Below, piece by piece: positions 8,674-17,458 of a stretch of 64,000 nt of DNA. Position 1 is the stretch's first letter. Every line of letters begins with the position of its first letter. The translations under genes and the position numbers were made by a program. Under the pieces are notes generated by a model. The model saw only the letters and a list, made by a program, of their open reading frames with translations. It did no database searches and had not been told where the DNA came from. This DNA comes from an uncultured Clostridia bacterium (GTDB lineage: Bacteria; Bacillota; Clostridia; Peptostreptococcales; Anaerovoracaceae), in assembly GCA_938049335.1 (NCBI GenBank), contig CALIYX010000025.1, positions 62,001 through 126,000 of the forward strand, given 5' to 3'.

Positions 8674-9261
8674 TTACTTACTAATTCTTGCCTCTATGTA
8701 CTGCTCCGCAGCCTTTTCCATAGCTAGGCAGATATCTAGAGCCTCCTTTAGGTCCTTGCCACAAGCAATCATACCGTGGTTTGATATTATGCATCCAGAG
8801 CGGTCGCCGAGTGCCTTCACGACATTTTTTGTCAGCTTTCGACTTCCAGCATAAGCATAGTCGCTGATGTAAATCAGCTCTCCTGTAATCTTTGCTAGCT
8901 CTTCATCCAAAACCTGCAAGGGCTTTCTCGCTGCTGCAAAGATGGAGCAGTATTTGGAATGGGTATGAATTATCGCTCCAATATCACTTCTGCTCTCGTA
9001 TATTCCTGCATGAAGGCCCTTCTCTGTTGTCGGAACATTTCCGTCTCCATAGGTCAAGGTTTTAATTGCGACCTTTACCATATCGCTACCGTCTATCATC
9101 TTGTAATCTAGGCCTGATGGTGTTACAAGCATGTAGTTTGCAGAAAGTCTCACAGATATGTTTCCCCAAGTGCCCTGAACCAGTCCAAGTTCAAGAAGCT
9201 TACGTCCGTACTCAGCCATGGAACGTCTGGATTGCCATTCATCATTTTTTCTCATCCGCAA
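8674..9261 (-). CDS. Class II aldolase/adducin-fold protein (fuculose-phosphate aldolase-like)
   Basis: A 195-residue zinc-dependent aldolase-fold enzyme. Seen: the N-terminal NISVR phosphate-binding loop (GTWGNISVRL), TPSGLDY, the acidic residue in TTEKGLHAGIY, the metal ligands in IIHTHSKY, and the last His in SNHGM, which together match the Glu/His/His/His set of L-fuculose-1-phosphate aldolase. Members cleave or isomerise phosphorylated sugars such as fuculose, rhamnulose or ribulose phosphates; the substrate cannot be told from sequence alone. It overlaps the upstream paralogue by 20 bases and shares an operon with it, possibly controlled by the TetR gene upstream. Its 3' half is duplicated at 7853-8220. 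Confidence 0.85.
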   Translation of the reverse strand: MRMRKNDEWQSRRSMAEYGRKLLELGLVQGTWGNISVRLSANYMLVTPSGLDYKMIDGSDMVKVAIKTLTYGDGNVPTTEKGLHAGIYESRSDIGAIIHTHSKYCSIFAAARKPLQVLDEELAKITGELIYISDYAYAGSRKLTKNVVKALGDRSGCIISNHGMIACGKDLKEALDICLAMEKAAEQYIEARISK

Positions 9262-9859
9262 TCCTCCTCTCTGCCCTAGAGTACTTGTTCAAATACTTTC
9301 TTCTGTTTGTATTCACAATAAAAAAGCCAAGCTCCTTTGCTCCACCAATTGCAGAAGCTTTGAGCACTATTTCTGCTGATTTCTCTAGTACAGTCATAGC
9401 AACAACAGCCTCGTATGGATTTCTACCCACGGTTATTGCATAAGCATGCAATAGCTCTCCTTGTGTATCTACAAGTACTGCTGAATCCCTCCTGAGAGAA
9501 TTTACAACTTTATGCGCATCTCTATCTAGTATTGGAGCCCTGTGACCGACAATCTGTGCAAAGTCATCGAGCACTGCTGTTACTGGCGTACCTGCTTTGA
9601 TGCACGCCTTACAGTATTTAGGTGCGCTAAGCATAAGAGCCTCATAATTTTTGAGGCTCATTAGTATTTCAGCTTCTGTCATATACTCGTCTGTAACTTC
9701 GGAAAAATCTTCAGTTCTAAGCTTGTGAAGTTCGGTTCCTGCTTTTGATATAAGGCATTTGCCGTCCAGCTTAACGAGTAATCTGTCTTCTACTTGTAAA
9801 TTGTATTCAAGCTCTCTTATCTTTTTGATATAGTTTGAAAGCTCTTCTGGTTTCATCAA
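9242..9859 (-). CDS. Class II aldolase-fold paralogue lacking the metal ligands
   Basis: A 205-residue protein that aligns with the downstream aldolase over its second half: LMLSAPKYCKACI against IIHTHSKYCSIFA, AVLDDFAQIVG against QVLDEELAKITG, and VDTQGEL against SNHGMIA. In each aligned ligand position the His is gone (HTH becomes LSA, SNHG becomes DTQG). The fold looks retained but zinc-dependent chemistry should not be possible. Because it is translationally coupled to an intact paralogue (20-base overlap), a regulatory or structural pseudoenzyme role is a reasonable inference. The alternative is a class II aldolase-fold protein with a different chemistry. Confidence 0.7.
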   Translation of the reverse strand: MMKPEELSNYIKKIRELEYNLQVEDRLLVKLDGKCLISKAGTELHKLRTEDFSEVTDEYMTEAEILMSLKNYEALMLSAPKYCKACIKAGTPVTAVLDDFAQIVGHRAPILDRDAHKVVNSLRRDSAVLVDTQGELLHAYAITVGRNPYEAVVAMTVLEKSAEIVLKASAIGGAKELGFFIVNTNRRKYLNKYSRAERRIADEKK

Positions 9860-9878
9860 CTAATCCTTTCCCCTTAAA

Positions 9879-10436
9879 CTAGCCCAAACACTCTACCTGC
9901 TGAATAATGCTGTCCATCTTGTCCATCATCTTATTCTCGTCGATTTTTCCATCGTGCAGGTATGTGTGATTTAGAACCGCGTAAAAGCCACCAGTTAAGA
10001 ATGTTAGCTTCGTTTCGTCTCCGCCGATTCTATCTAATATCATCTGCTCTATTTCTAAAATTGGATTGCAGCCGCCCGGTTCGACTATTGATGCTGAAAT
10101 TACCCTGATAATCAGCGCCGGGAAGACAGCTGCATCTTTAATCAGCTGCTCGAAGACATGTCTTACATCTGGACGATTGTCTTCCCTTTTTTCTTTTCTT
10201 TCGCAGTATTCCCTTACTACGTTAACCTCATCCTCGCAAAGTGCGTCTAACACACCTTTAACACTCCCAAAGTAGTTGAAAACCGTTGTCCTGGAAACAT
10301 TCGCAGCATCTGCAATGTCCTGCATGGTGACATGCTCAATTCCATGAGTTTCTAGTAATGCTTTAGAGTTCTGCATTATTAGTCTTCGGGTCTTTCCTCT
10401 CTTGCCATAAAATACACTCATTCTTTTTCTCCCCAC
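9879..10436 (-). CDS. TetR-family transcriptional regulator
   Basis: A 185-residue regulator. The N-terminal DNA-binding helix-turn-helix covers about residues 14-60 (TMQDIADAANVSRTTVFNYF, with the canonical FNYFGSVKG end); the remainder is the ligand-binding helical domain, which I cannot assign. It is the first gene before the two aldolase-fold genes (19 bases to the next start region), so it is probably a local regulator of that operon and of itself. The region 10437-10561 upstream would carry its promoter and operator, but I saw no clear palindrome there. Confidence 0.85.
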   Translation of the reverse strand: MGRKRMSVFYGKRGKTRRLIMQNSKALLETHGIEHVTMQDIADAANVSRTTVFNYFGSVKGVLDALCEDEVNVVREYCERKEKREDNRPDVRHVFEQLIKDAAVFPALIIRVISASIVEPGGCNPILEIEQMILDRIGGDETKLTFLTGGFYAVLNHTYLHDGKIDENKMMDKMDSIIQQVECLG

Positions 10437-10561
10437 TTAGGTACAATATTTTGTTTTTATATGCAGTCTAACGTATAGTTAAACTCATCACCTTTTTATA
10501 TTAGCTCATCTCCCGTCAAATATCAACGTAAAATATACATATCTCAATAAATTTCACATTT

Positions 10562-12931
10562 CTATTCCGCGCTCTTGCGTCTTCTACCCCTGCGTTTTTC
10601 TAGCTTGCAGGCTTTACGCTTATCTGAGATCCATTTGCCTATACCCACACCCTTGTGAATATATCTGAATAGACCCTCTGTAGCTATCAAAAATACTACG
10701 AGAAGCATAGCCGCTTCCGTTGTAATGCTGTTGATACCAAAGAGCTTAGGCATAAACATAACGCTGTAAGCCATACCCGCTATCAAAATCGCCATCATTC
10801 CAACGTGAAGTCTATTTATCGGCTGCGCCACCTTACCTAAGTATAAGAAGCCGACTAGTGCAACAAGCATAGTGCTTGAAGTCGAAATACACTCCGCAGT
10901 GATGTTGAACACCTGCCCAAATACAACCAGAGAACTTACGCTTATGAACATCGTAATTCCCGCCGGTAGGGCCATCTTGAACACATTTGATAGGAATCTT
11001 CCTTTGATTCTATCAAAGTTTGGCTCAAGCGAAAGTATAAATGACGGAACGCCAATCGTGAACATGCTTATCAAAGTAATCTGCGAAGGCTTTAGTGGAT
11101 ACTTAAGCACATTGATCACAGAGAACACCGCAAGAAGCAGTGAGAAAATATTCTTTGTTAAGTAAAGCGATGCTGCCTTTTGGATGTTATTTACAACTCT
11201 TCTACCCTCTGAAACTACAGAAGGCATCTTGGAAAAATCTGAATCCATCAAAACGAGCATAGACGCATTTGACGCCGCCTCGCTTCCGGAAGCCATGGCT
11301 ACCGAGCAATCCGCATCTCTTAGCGCGAGTACGTCGTTTACACCATCACCTGTCATACCAACAGTCTTACCCTGCTTCTTAAGAGCCTTGACAAATGCAA
11401 GCTTCTGCTCAGGAGTAACTCTACCAAATACCGTAAACCTCTCAACAGCCTCATAAATTGACTGTTCATCCGTTAAATCTCTAGCATCTACATAGTGGTC
11501 TCCACCTATGATTCCTGCTTCCATGGCTACGTGCGATACTGTCTCAGGGTTGTCTCCCGAAATAACTTTGATCTCTACGCCATTTGCTGCGAAGTACTCA
11601 AAGGTTTCCTTTGCCGATTCTCTTACCGGATTATCTAGGAACACAAGTCCAAGAAGTCTAACTGGCGCCTCTAGGCTTCCGCCGTTTGGAACCTCGTTGG
11701 TCTTTGCAATTGCAAGGACTCTATATCCCTTATTGCTTATATTACTTATGTAATCTTCATACCTTTCAAAGTCACTTCTCAGAATAAACTCAGGTGCACC
11801 GATTACAAAATTACCTTCATCAAAGCAGGTCGCACTGTACTTATATTTAGATGAAAATCCGCAAACCGATGTCGCTTCCCTTCCGCTCAGCTTAGTAAAG
11901 TACTCTTGAAGTGCAGCCATGGTCGAGTTATCCTTACTTTGATATCTCACAATGTCGCCAACTAGTATCTCTAGAACATCATCGCTAATACTTTCATCCA
12001 TCTTTACAAAGCCCTCAACCTTCATATCAGGGCCTGTTATAGTACCAGTTTTGTCAACGCAAAGCACGTCTACACGTGCTAGAGCTTCGATGCACTTCAT
12101 GTTCTGGACAAGAACATCCTTCTTTGCTAGCCTCAAAGCGGAAACCACCATAGCTATGCTCGCCGTCATGTATAGGCCTTCTGGAATCATTCCAAGAATA
12201 GCTGCAACCATTGAAGTTATACTGCTTCTAAATGTTCCATCGAGTATGTACCACTCCTGGAATACGAGCGTAAGTCCCATTGGAATAATCAGGACACCTA
12301 TGACTTTTACGAGCTTGTCGAGCGACTTTATCATCTCGGACTCTTCTTGCTTATCCTTGGTTGCTTCCTTTGTTAGCTTTGATATATATGAGCTGACTCC
12401 GACAGCTGTAAGAACTGCCATACACTCTCCTGAAACCACATAGCTTCCCGAAAGCAATGCATCGCCCTGAGATTTTCCAATCTCGTCGGCTTCACCCGTC
12501 AAAAGAGACTCATTTACCTGAATAGAGCCCTCTACAACCTCTGCATCTGCTGGAATCTGGTTTCCTGAGCGCAAAATAATAACATCATCAATGACAAGTT
12601 TTTCTGTAGAAACCTCGGTTCTCTTGCCATCTCTCAAGACCTCAACCTTTGGCATCTTGAGAATCTTCAGGCTATCGAGGGTGCGCTTTGATCTAATCTC
12701 CTGCAGTATTCCTATCGCCGTATTCGCAAATACTATGAGCATAAAGGTCAAATCCTTAAGCGAACCTGCGATAACGAGCAGAAGTGCGAGCACCGTAAAG
12801 ATAAGGTTGAAGTAGGTGAAGACATTGTCCTTCACTATCTGCTTCACCGTTCTCGTCGATGAACTTACCTTTACATTTACCTTTCCGGCCTGTTCTCTAT
12901 CTTTTACTTCTTGCTTTGTTAATCCCTGCAT
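10562..12931 (-). CDS. Cation-transporting P-type ATPase (CtpE/PEGL type)
   Basis: A 789-residue P-type ATPase. Seen: actuator-domain LTGEAD (144-149), M4 motif IPEGL (249-253), phosphorylation site DKTGT (Asp293), the nucleotide domain, the hinge TGDGVNDVLALRDAD and six C-terminal helices. The PEGL motif in M4 with LTGEADEI groups it with CtpE-like ATPases rather than heavy-metal (CPC) or MgtA types; relatives have been linked to calcium, but the ion here is inferred. There is no metal-binding N-terminal domain. It follows the TIM-barrel gene by 21 bases and is likely co-transcribed with it. The C-terminus ends in a strongly basic tail. Confidence 0.88.
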   Translation of the reverse strand: MQGLTKQEVKDREQAGKVNVKVSSSTRTVKQIVKDNVFTYFNLIFTVLALLLVIAGSLKDLTFMLIVFANTAIGILQEIRSKRTLDSLKILKMPKVEVLRDGKRTEVSTEKLVIDDVIILRSGNQIPADAEVVEGSIQVNESLLTGEADEIGKSQGDALLSGSYVVSGECMAVLTAVGVSSYISKLTKEATKDKQEESEMIKSLDKLVKVIGVLIIPMGLTLVFQEWYILDGTFRSSITSMVAAILGMIPEGLYMTASIAMVVSALRLAKKDVLVQNMKCIEALARVDVLCVDKTGTITGPDMKVEGFVKMDESISDDVLEILVGDIVRYQSKDNSTMAALQEYFTKLSGREATSVCGFSSKYKYSATCFDEGNFVIGAPEFILRSDFERYEDYISNISNKGYRVLAIAKTNEVPNGGSLEAPVRLLGLVFLDNPVRESAKETFEYFAANGVEIKVISGDNPETVSHVAMEAGIIGGDHYVDARDLTDEQSIYEAVERFTVFGRVTPEQKLAFVKALKKQGKTVGMTGDGVNDVLALRDADCSVAMASGSEAASNASMLVLMDSDFSKMPSVVSEGRRVVNNIQKAASLYLTKNIFSLLLAVFSVINVLKYPLKPSQITLISMFTIGVPSFILSLEPNFDRIKGRFLSNVFKMALPAGITMFISVSSLVVFGQVFNITAECISTSSTMLVALVGFLYLGKVAQPINRLHVGMMAILIAGMAYSVMFMPKLFGINSITTEAAMLLVVFLIATEGLFRYIHKGVGIGKWISDKRKACKLEKRRGRRRKSAE

Positions 12932-12952
12932 ACTTTTCCTTTTCTAAATAAA

Positions 12953-13696
12953 CTATATTATATCCATTGACGCTTTGAGTTCTTTCTCGATTGTCTCGAG
13001 ATTGCTACCTTCCTTTGATGCATCATCTGGACTATTTCTGTAGTTTTCCATCATGCTTGCAAATATATCCGCTGTTGAAGGTGGCGTGTAACTTATCGTG
13101 TTTGCACCAGCTTCAATTGTCTCAGCTATAGATTCCTCCGTAGGACCACCCGTTGCGATAATTGGAATCGTTGGGAACTTCTTTCGGATTTCGCGAACCA
13201 CCTGAGGCGTCTTTGCCGCAGCAGAAACATTCAAAATCGATGCACCTGCATCTAGTCTTGCCTGAATATCCGTATCGCTGTTGAGTACAGTTACGATGAT
13301 TGGAATATCAATTGTCTTCTTTATCATCATGATAGTATCATTCTGAGTTGGGGCATTTACAACTACACCAAAAGCTCCATGTGCCTCAGCATCTCTCGCT
13401 ATCAAAACGGAACGAAGTCCCGTTGTGGTTCCTCCGCCAACACCTGCAAATACAGGAATAGACGACGCATTTACTATGGTCTGCGAAATAATCTGCTGTG
13501 GCGTAAAAGGATATACCGCTAGCACCGCATCTGCATTGCAGTTTCTGATTATGGCAAGATCCGTCGTAAAAATAACCGACTTTATTCTTCGACCAAGCAC
13601 AACTATGCCCTTTGCCTTCCAAATGTTTTCTGGAATCTGTAAGCTGTGTGATCTTAAGGTTCCATTTAGGCGTGGAATGTCTTTTTTGTTCATCAT
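12953..13696 (-). CDS. TIM-barrel protein of unknown function
   Basis: A 247-residue protein with a predicted (beta/alpha)8 barrel: alternating hydrophobic strands end in AGVGGGTT, VVVNAPT, ILNVSAA and, near the C-terminus, the phosphate-binding-type IIATGGPTEESI followed by GANTISYTPPS. Glycine-rich strand-7/8 loops of this kind bind phosphate in NanE, ThiE and related enzymes, so a phosphorylated substrate is likely. Similar clostridial proteins are usually labelled only as hydrolase, which I would not rely on. ATG has GGAG seven bases upstream. It sits 21 bases before the P-type ATPase and appears to be the first gene of that unit. Confidence 0.6.
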   Translation of the reverse strand: MMNKKDIPRLNGTLRSHSLQIPENIWKAKGIVVLGRRIKSVIFTTDLAIIRNCNADAVLAVYPFTPQQIISQTIVNASSIPVFAGVGGGTTTGLRSVLIARDAEAHGAFGVVVNAPTQNDTIMMIKKTIDIPIIVTVLNSDTDIQARLDAGASILNVSAAAKTPQVVREIRKKFPTIPIIATGGPTEESIAETIEAGANTISYTPPSTADIFASMMENYRNSPDDASKEGSNLETIEKELKASMDII

Positions 13697-13784
13697 ATCA
13701 CTCCAATCTTAGTTTTATATAACGCACGATATGCGTGCCTTTGATTCTGATCTCGCACTTTTCACCATCCATCAAAGATTTTCC

Positions 13785-13814
13785 TTAGTCAAAAGAGCAA
13801 AACTATGCTATAAT
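13785..13814 (+). promoter_or_regulatory. Probable sigma-A promoter of the TSCPD gene
   Basis: TTAGTC (13785-13790), an 18-base spacer and a consensus TATAAT (13809-13814), 32 bases before the ATG. The -35 element is a poor match, the -10 perfect. Confidence 0.5.
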
Positions 13815-13846
13815 GCGATAAGAAAAGCAATACTTGGAGGTGTAAA

Positions 13847-14104
13847 ATGTCATATAAATTCAAAACTCATGGAACATGCGCTTCATTTATCGACGTTGAG
13901 ATGGACGGCGACAAGATCAAAGAGGTCAATTTCACCGGCGGTTGCAACGGTAACCTCAAAGCAATCTCAAACCTTGTAAAGGGAATGACCCTCGAAGATG
14001 TAAGAGAAAGACTTCAGGGAATTACCTGTGGTTTCAAAGACACCTCTTGTGCCGACCAGCTTGTTCACGCACTTGAAGAAGCTGCCAAAAACGGAATACA
14101 ATAG
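13847..14104 (+). CDS. TSCPD-domain protein (TIGR03905 type)
   Basis: An 85-residue protein consisting of a single TSCPD domain, as found at the C-terminus of some B12-dependent ribonucleotide reductases and as a free small protein in anaerobes. Cysteines at TCASF, GGCNGN, ITCGF and TSCAD are the conserved set and may bind metal or an iron-sulphur cluster. It has a strong ribosome site (TTGGAGGTG). Its stop lies four bases from the convergent histidine kinase stop. Its cellular role is unknown; it is not itself a reductase. Confidence 0.8.
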   Translation: MSYKFKTHGTCASFIDVEMDGDKIKEVNFTGGCNGNLKAISNLVKGMTLEDVRERLQGITCGFKDTSCADQLVHALEEAAKNGIQ

Positions 14105-14115
14105 ATTTCTATTGT
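14098..14115. terminator. Short palindrome shared by two convergent stops
   Basis: ACAATAGA TT TCTATTGT is a perfect palindrome that contains the TAG of the TSCPD gene on the + strand and the TAG of the histidine kinase on the - strand. It could form a small bidirectional hairpin, but T runs are short, so terminator function is weakly supported. Confidence 0.35.
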
Positions 14116-15554
14116 TGCTTTTCCGTAATATCTGTCTCAGCTGAATCCTGTGATTCAGCTTCATCAGCTTTGATTTCACCTTCCGGCGTTCCCTCGAATA
14201 CCGGGAGATTTATTTTTACCGTAAACAGAGAACCCTCATCTTTATATGAGAATCTTCCACCCATATTACGGCAAATTCTCTCACAAGTCTTGAGTCCAAT
14301 CTTGTTACTTTCTACATCGCGCGAATCTGGACGCGATCTATTTATGATTCTGATTATGATTTCCGAAAGTTCCTGCACCGCACTTATGCGCACGTGGTAG
14401 GTCTTATCGGCGTACTTTAGTATATTTGATGACACATTGTCAAAGAGTCTCTTAAGGCCCGAAACATCGGCCTTTATATCAATCTCAGGAACTGAGTACT
14501 CAAAGTCAATCTGATATCCGTAGTTTATCAGTTCAGCTGCGTGCTCAGAGATAAGCTGCTGCAAAAGGATACCGGCATTGTATACCTCAAGCTCCTTATC
14601 CTTGTGACTTCCAAATACAAGGAAATATTGGAATAGCTTATCAGATAAATCCTTTAGCTGAAAAGCCTTCTCTCTACTCGAAACAATGTACTTAAGCATT
14701 TCCTCTTCAGAGTTATACTTATGACTCTCAATAATATCTAGATAGCCTATTAACGATGTGAGCGGAGTCCTGATATCATGCGACATAGCGGTTATGAGCT
14801 GGGTGTTTGCATCCCAAGCAGCCTTCTCACTCTGAAGTCTTTCGACGATGGAGTTACGCATATTATCGACATTGACTGCAAGCTTTCCAATCTCGTCATT
14901 TGACATAGGATTAATCTCTGCCTCAAGGTTTCCGTCGATAACCTCCTGAACTTCCTTTGATAGTCTAATCATCCTCTTCAGAACCCTACTATTATATATC
15001 AAAAGACTTCCGAAAACAGCAAGACCGCAGATGAACATCTTGACGAAAAGCATAATCTTTGAAAAATGCTCTTCCTTATACACATCTATAAATACATAAT
15101 ATTTCTTATCAGCGAATTTGACGATTCTATTCTTAAAATTTGTCTTGAAATTTTCGTCTAAAGCTGTTGTCTGCTGATTTATTTGATTGTTAGTCGTTAA
15201 CTTCTTTTCGCTCTTGGTTCTATTATCCGTCGTTGGCGAGTATGACCAACCTCCGTCAAATACCGTATTTGTATCATCAGAAACCGTGAGATAAGTGTAA
15301 TCGTTTTTCTTTACCCATTTCTGAAGCTTTTCGGTGTCGGTCCCCTTGACATCATTGTTCGCTATATACTCCTCAAGCCCGCTATACGCCTCGCCAACAT
15401 TCTTTTCGATTGCGGCATCGCTCTTGTAGAATTTTTCAATCAGGATATTCTCTAGCCAATCGGAAACTCCATAAAGCGAAATTGCAAGCACAATGGTTGC
15501 GAGTACGACAATGGTGAGCCTAAGGTTAAGCGAAATAAACTTCTTCTTACTCAA
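14109..15554 (-). CDS. Membrane sensor histidine kinase
   Basis: A 481-residue kinase. Transmembrane segments at about 10-30 and 167-187 flank an extracytoplasmic sensor region; a HAMP linker follows (about 188-240), then the dimerisation/phosphoacceptor domain with SHDIRTPLTSL (phospho-His at 259) and the ATPase domain (N-box FDNVSSNILKY, G-box KIGLKTCERICRNMGG). The D/F-box region between them (SRPDSRDVESN) is short and divergent. An acidic, Glu/Asp-rich tail of about 25 residues ends the protein. The start overlaps the response-regulator gene by 8 bases, giving a cognate pair, and the pair follows a HAD and an MFS gene in the same direction. The signal is unknown. Confidence 0.9.
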   Translation of the reverse strand: MSKKKFISLNLRLTIVVLATIVLAISLYGVSDWLENILIEKFYKSDAAIEKNVGEAYSGLEEYIANNDVKGTDTEKLQKWVKKNDYTYLTVSDDTNTVFDGGWSYSPTTDNRTKSEKKLTTNNQINQQTTALDENFKTNFKNRIVKFADKKYYVFIDVYKEEHFSKIMLFVKMFICGLAVFGSLLIYNSRVLKRMIRLSKEVQEVIDGNLEAEINPMSNDEIGKLAVNVDNMRNSIVERLQSEKAAWDANTQLITAMSHDIRTPLTSLIGYLDIIESHKYNSEEEMLKYIVSSREKAFQLKDLSDKLFQYFLVFGSHKDKELEVYNAGILLQQLISEHAAELINYGYQIDFEYSVPEIDIKADVSGLKRLFDNVSSNILKYADKTYHVRISAVQELSEIIIRIINRSRPDSRDVESNKIGLKTCERICRNMGGRFSYKDEGSLFTVKINLPVFEGTPEGEIKADEAESQDSAETDITEKQQ

Positions 15555-16248
15555 CCTTGTACCCCTTTCCCCAGATGGTCTTTATCAGCTTAGGGTGGTT
15601 CGCATCATCCTCGAGTTTCTTGCGCAGGTTAAGCACGTGAACCATTACTGTATTTCCGTCAGACGGACGGTACTCACCGTTCCAAACGCCCTCGTAAAGG
15701 TCCTTATTGCCGACGATTTCACCGCGGTGTTCAACAAAATATCTCAAGATTGCATATTCCTTTTCTGTCAAAGAAATTCGCTTTCCTTCTTTGATTACGC
15801 AACGCTTCTTAGAATCGAGCCTAATGCTCTCATTCAGCGCCGTAACGCCCGAAGCTTGAGACACAACTCTCTGGTACTCCGTATATCTTCTCAGAAGTGA
15901 TTTTACCTTCATCAAAAGCTCTGCCTGAGAGAAAGGCTTAACTAGGTAGTCGTCACCGCCCTCCGAATAGGCATCTATCTTATCCTTCTCCTGTGATTTT
16001 GCCGTCAAAAACATGATAGGCACGTTGGATCTTCGGCGAATCATCTCGCAGGTTTCAACGCCCGTAAGGCCAGGCATCATTATGTCAAGAATTACAAGAT
16101 CTATCTCCTTGTCGGCATATACCATCTCAACAGCATCACCACCATTGCCCGCCTGAAGAACATTGTATCCCTCGCTTCCAAGCAAAATGGAGACTACCTC
16201 TCTAATATCTTGATCATCATCAACAATCAAAATCTTATTCTGTGCCAT
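15547..16248 (-). CDS. OmpR/PhoB-family response regulator
   Basis: A 233-residue two-domain regulator. Receiver domain 1-120 with acidic pocket DDDQD, phosphoacceptor Asp55 (ILDIMMPG), Thr in FLTAKS and Lys in LVKPFS; C-terminal winged helix about 135-230 (LTEKEYAILRYF, NTVMVHVLNLRKKL, GKGYKVE). It is translated together with the kinase downstream (8-base overlap) and starts 2 bases after the MFS gene stop. Targets are unknown; autoregulation of this four-gene unit is the usual arrangement for such operons and is an inference here. Confidence 0.92.
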   Translation of the reverse strand: MAQNKILIVDDDQDIREVVSILLGSEGYNVLQAGNGGDAVEMVYADKEIDLVILDIMMPGLTGVETCEMIRRRSNVPIMFLTAKSQEKDKIDAYSEGGDDYLVKPFSQAELLMKVKSLLRRYTEYQRVVSQASGVTALNESIRLDSKKRCVIKEGKRISLTEKEYAILRYFVEHRGEIVGNKDLYEGVWNGEYRPSDGNTVMVHVLNLRKKLEDDANHPKLIKTIWGKGYKVE

Positions 16249-16250
16249 TT

Positions 16251-17456
16251 TTAATCCCTTTCCTTGTTTTCCTCTGTCGCCTTATCTATATACATAAAAA
16301 TGAATATAGCCCCTATAATGGTGAGCGCAGATGATGCGCAAAGAAGAACCTTTGCTGAAAAAATATCCAATATAAAGCCGCCCATTAAGCTAGTTACAAC
16401 ACCTGCCGTAGTTGTCATAGTCGTAAACAGCATGTGTCCCTTTATCTCCTCGCCTTTTCTCATATTCTCATCGATATACTTAACCATGGCTGGTAAAAAT
16501 ACCGCTAGTGAGCAAAGCTGGGTAGATTGCACCACAAGAAGCATGGTTACATTTGGCGAAAGCGTGCATCCGACAAGCCATAGACAGAACGCAACTGCTG
16601 AAAACTTCAGAAGGCTGCTGCACGGTATTCTCTTGCTATACTTATCAAAGGTCATCATCGCAGGAACTTCGAGAAACGCTAGAACCGATAGAACTAGCCC
16701 CACTTCACCATTGTTTCCTCCAACTGCCCTTACAATCTGAGCCATAAAAGTGTTTACAGTTGCATTTCCGACATATAGACCTAGAACACCTAGATTCACC
16801 ATAAAGAACATCCTGTGATCTTTGAGGAATGCTCTTAGGTTTATCTTCTCTGCAGGATTCTCATGCTCCACATGTTTTTCCCCTACCATCAAAGTGTTTT
16901 GTCTATGTGCCCTATATGAGAACCACACGACTATTAAAAGCACTAAAGTCGTTAGAATTCCAGCCTTTGGAATAATATCAACAGTATATGAATCAACCAT
17001 ATATCCCAGGGCAACAACGACAATGCTGTAAACCAAGGAACCTATGCTCCTGCAAAACCCAAAGTAAATCTTGTTTCCGCCATCCTCGAGCACGCGGTTA
17101 AGTCCATTGCAAAAAGGCTGCATAACCGACTGAAGCATGAAGGCCGCTACATAAAAAACTCCAAGCACAACATGATTCTTAGCCACAAGAATTATATTTG
17201 TAAACAAAACAAGTGCTATGCACATGCTCGCCATAACGCTAAATATCGCAGTTCTTCTAGATCTATCCACATAGTCAGCAAGATATGGCTGTATTATTAC
17301 CGCAAGTATATTCGCCAGCGCTATGATGATTCCAATCTGTGAATTTGAAAAGCCTCTTGCCAGCAAAAACACCGACGAAAAGCTCGAAATAACACCGTAG
17401 TAAACCCAGTATGCACCGTGTACCGACGAGTAAAGGAAGTTCAGTTTCTTTTCCAT
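16251..17456 (-). CDS. Major facilitator transporter (MFS_1-like)
   Basis: About 401 residues and 12 predicted helices. I start at ATG 17456 because GGAAGG lies six bases upstream and the HAD gene stops just before; an upstream in-frame start would lie inside the HAD gene. The pattern (YWVYYGVISSFSSVFLLARGFSNSQIG at the N-terminus, ADYVDRSRR loop after helix 2) resembles the LacY / nucleoside:H+ symporter-like branch of the superfamily. Nothing identifies the substrate. Position between a HAD phosphatase and a two-component system suggests the phosphatase and transporter handle one compound sensed by the kinase, which is only an inference. Confidence 0.75.
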   Translation of the reverse strand: MEKKLNFLYSSVHGAYWVYYGVISSFSSVFLLARGFSNSQIGIIIALANILAVIIQPYLADYVDRSRRTAIFSVMASMCIALVLFTNIILVAKNHVVLGVFYVAAFMLQSVMQPFCNGLNRVLEDGGNKIYFGFCRSIGSLVYSIVVVALGYMVDSYTVDIIPKAGILTTLVLLIVVWFSYRAHRQNTLMVGEKHVEHENPAEKINLRAFLKDHRMFFMVNLGVLGLYVGNATVNTFMAQIVRAVGGNNGEVGLVLSVLAFLEVPAMMTFDKYSKRIPCSSLLKFSAVAFCLWLVGCTLSPNVTMLLVVQSTQLCSLAVFLPAMVKYIDENMRKGEEIKGHMLFTTMTTTAGVVTSLMGGFILDIFSAKVLLCASSALTIIGAIFIFMYIDKATEENKERD

Positions 17457-17458
17457 CC

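Noticed and set aside
9030..9450. Open frames on the + strand opposite the aldolase genes
   Set aside because: No ribosome site and no similarity; they mirror the coding constraint of the minus-strand genes.
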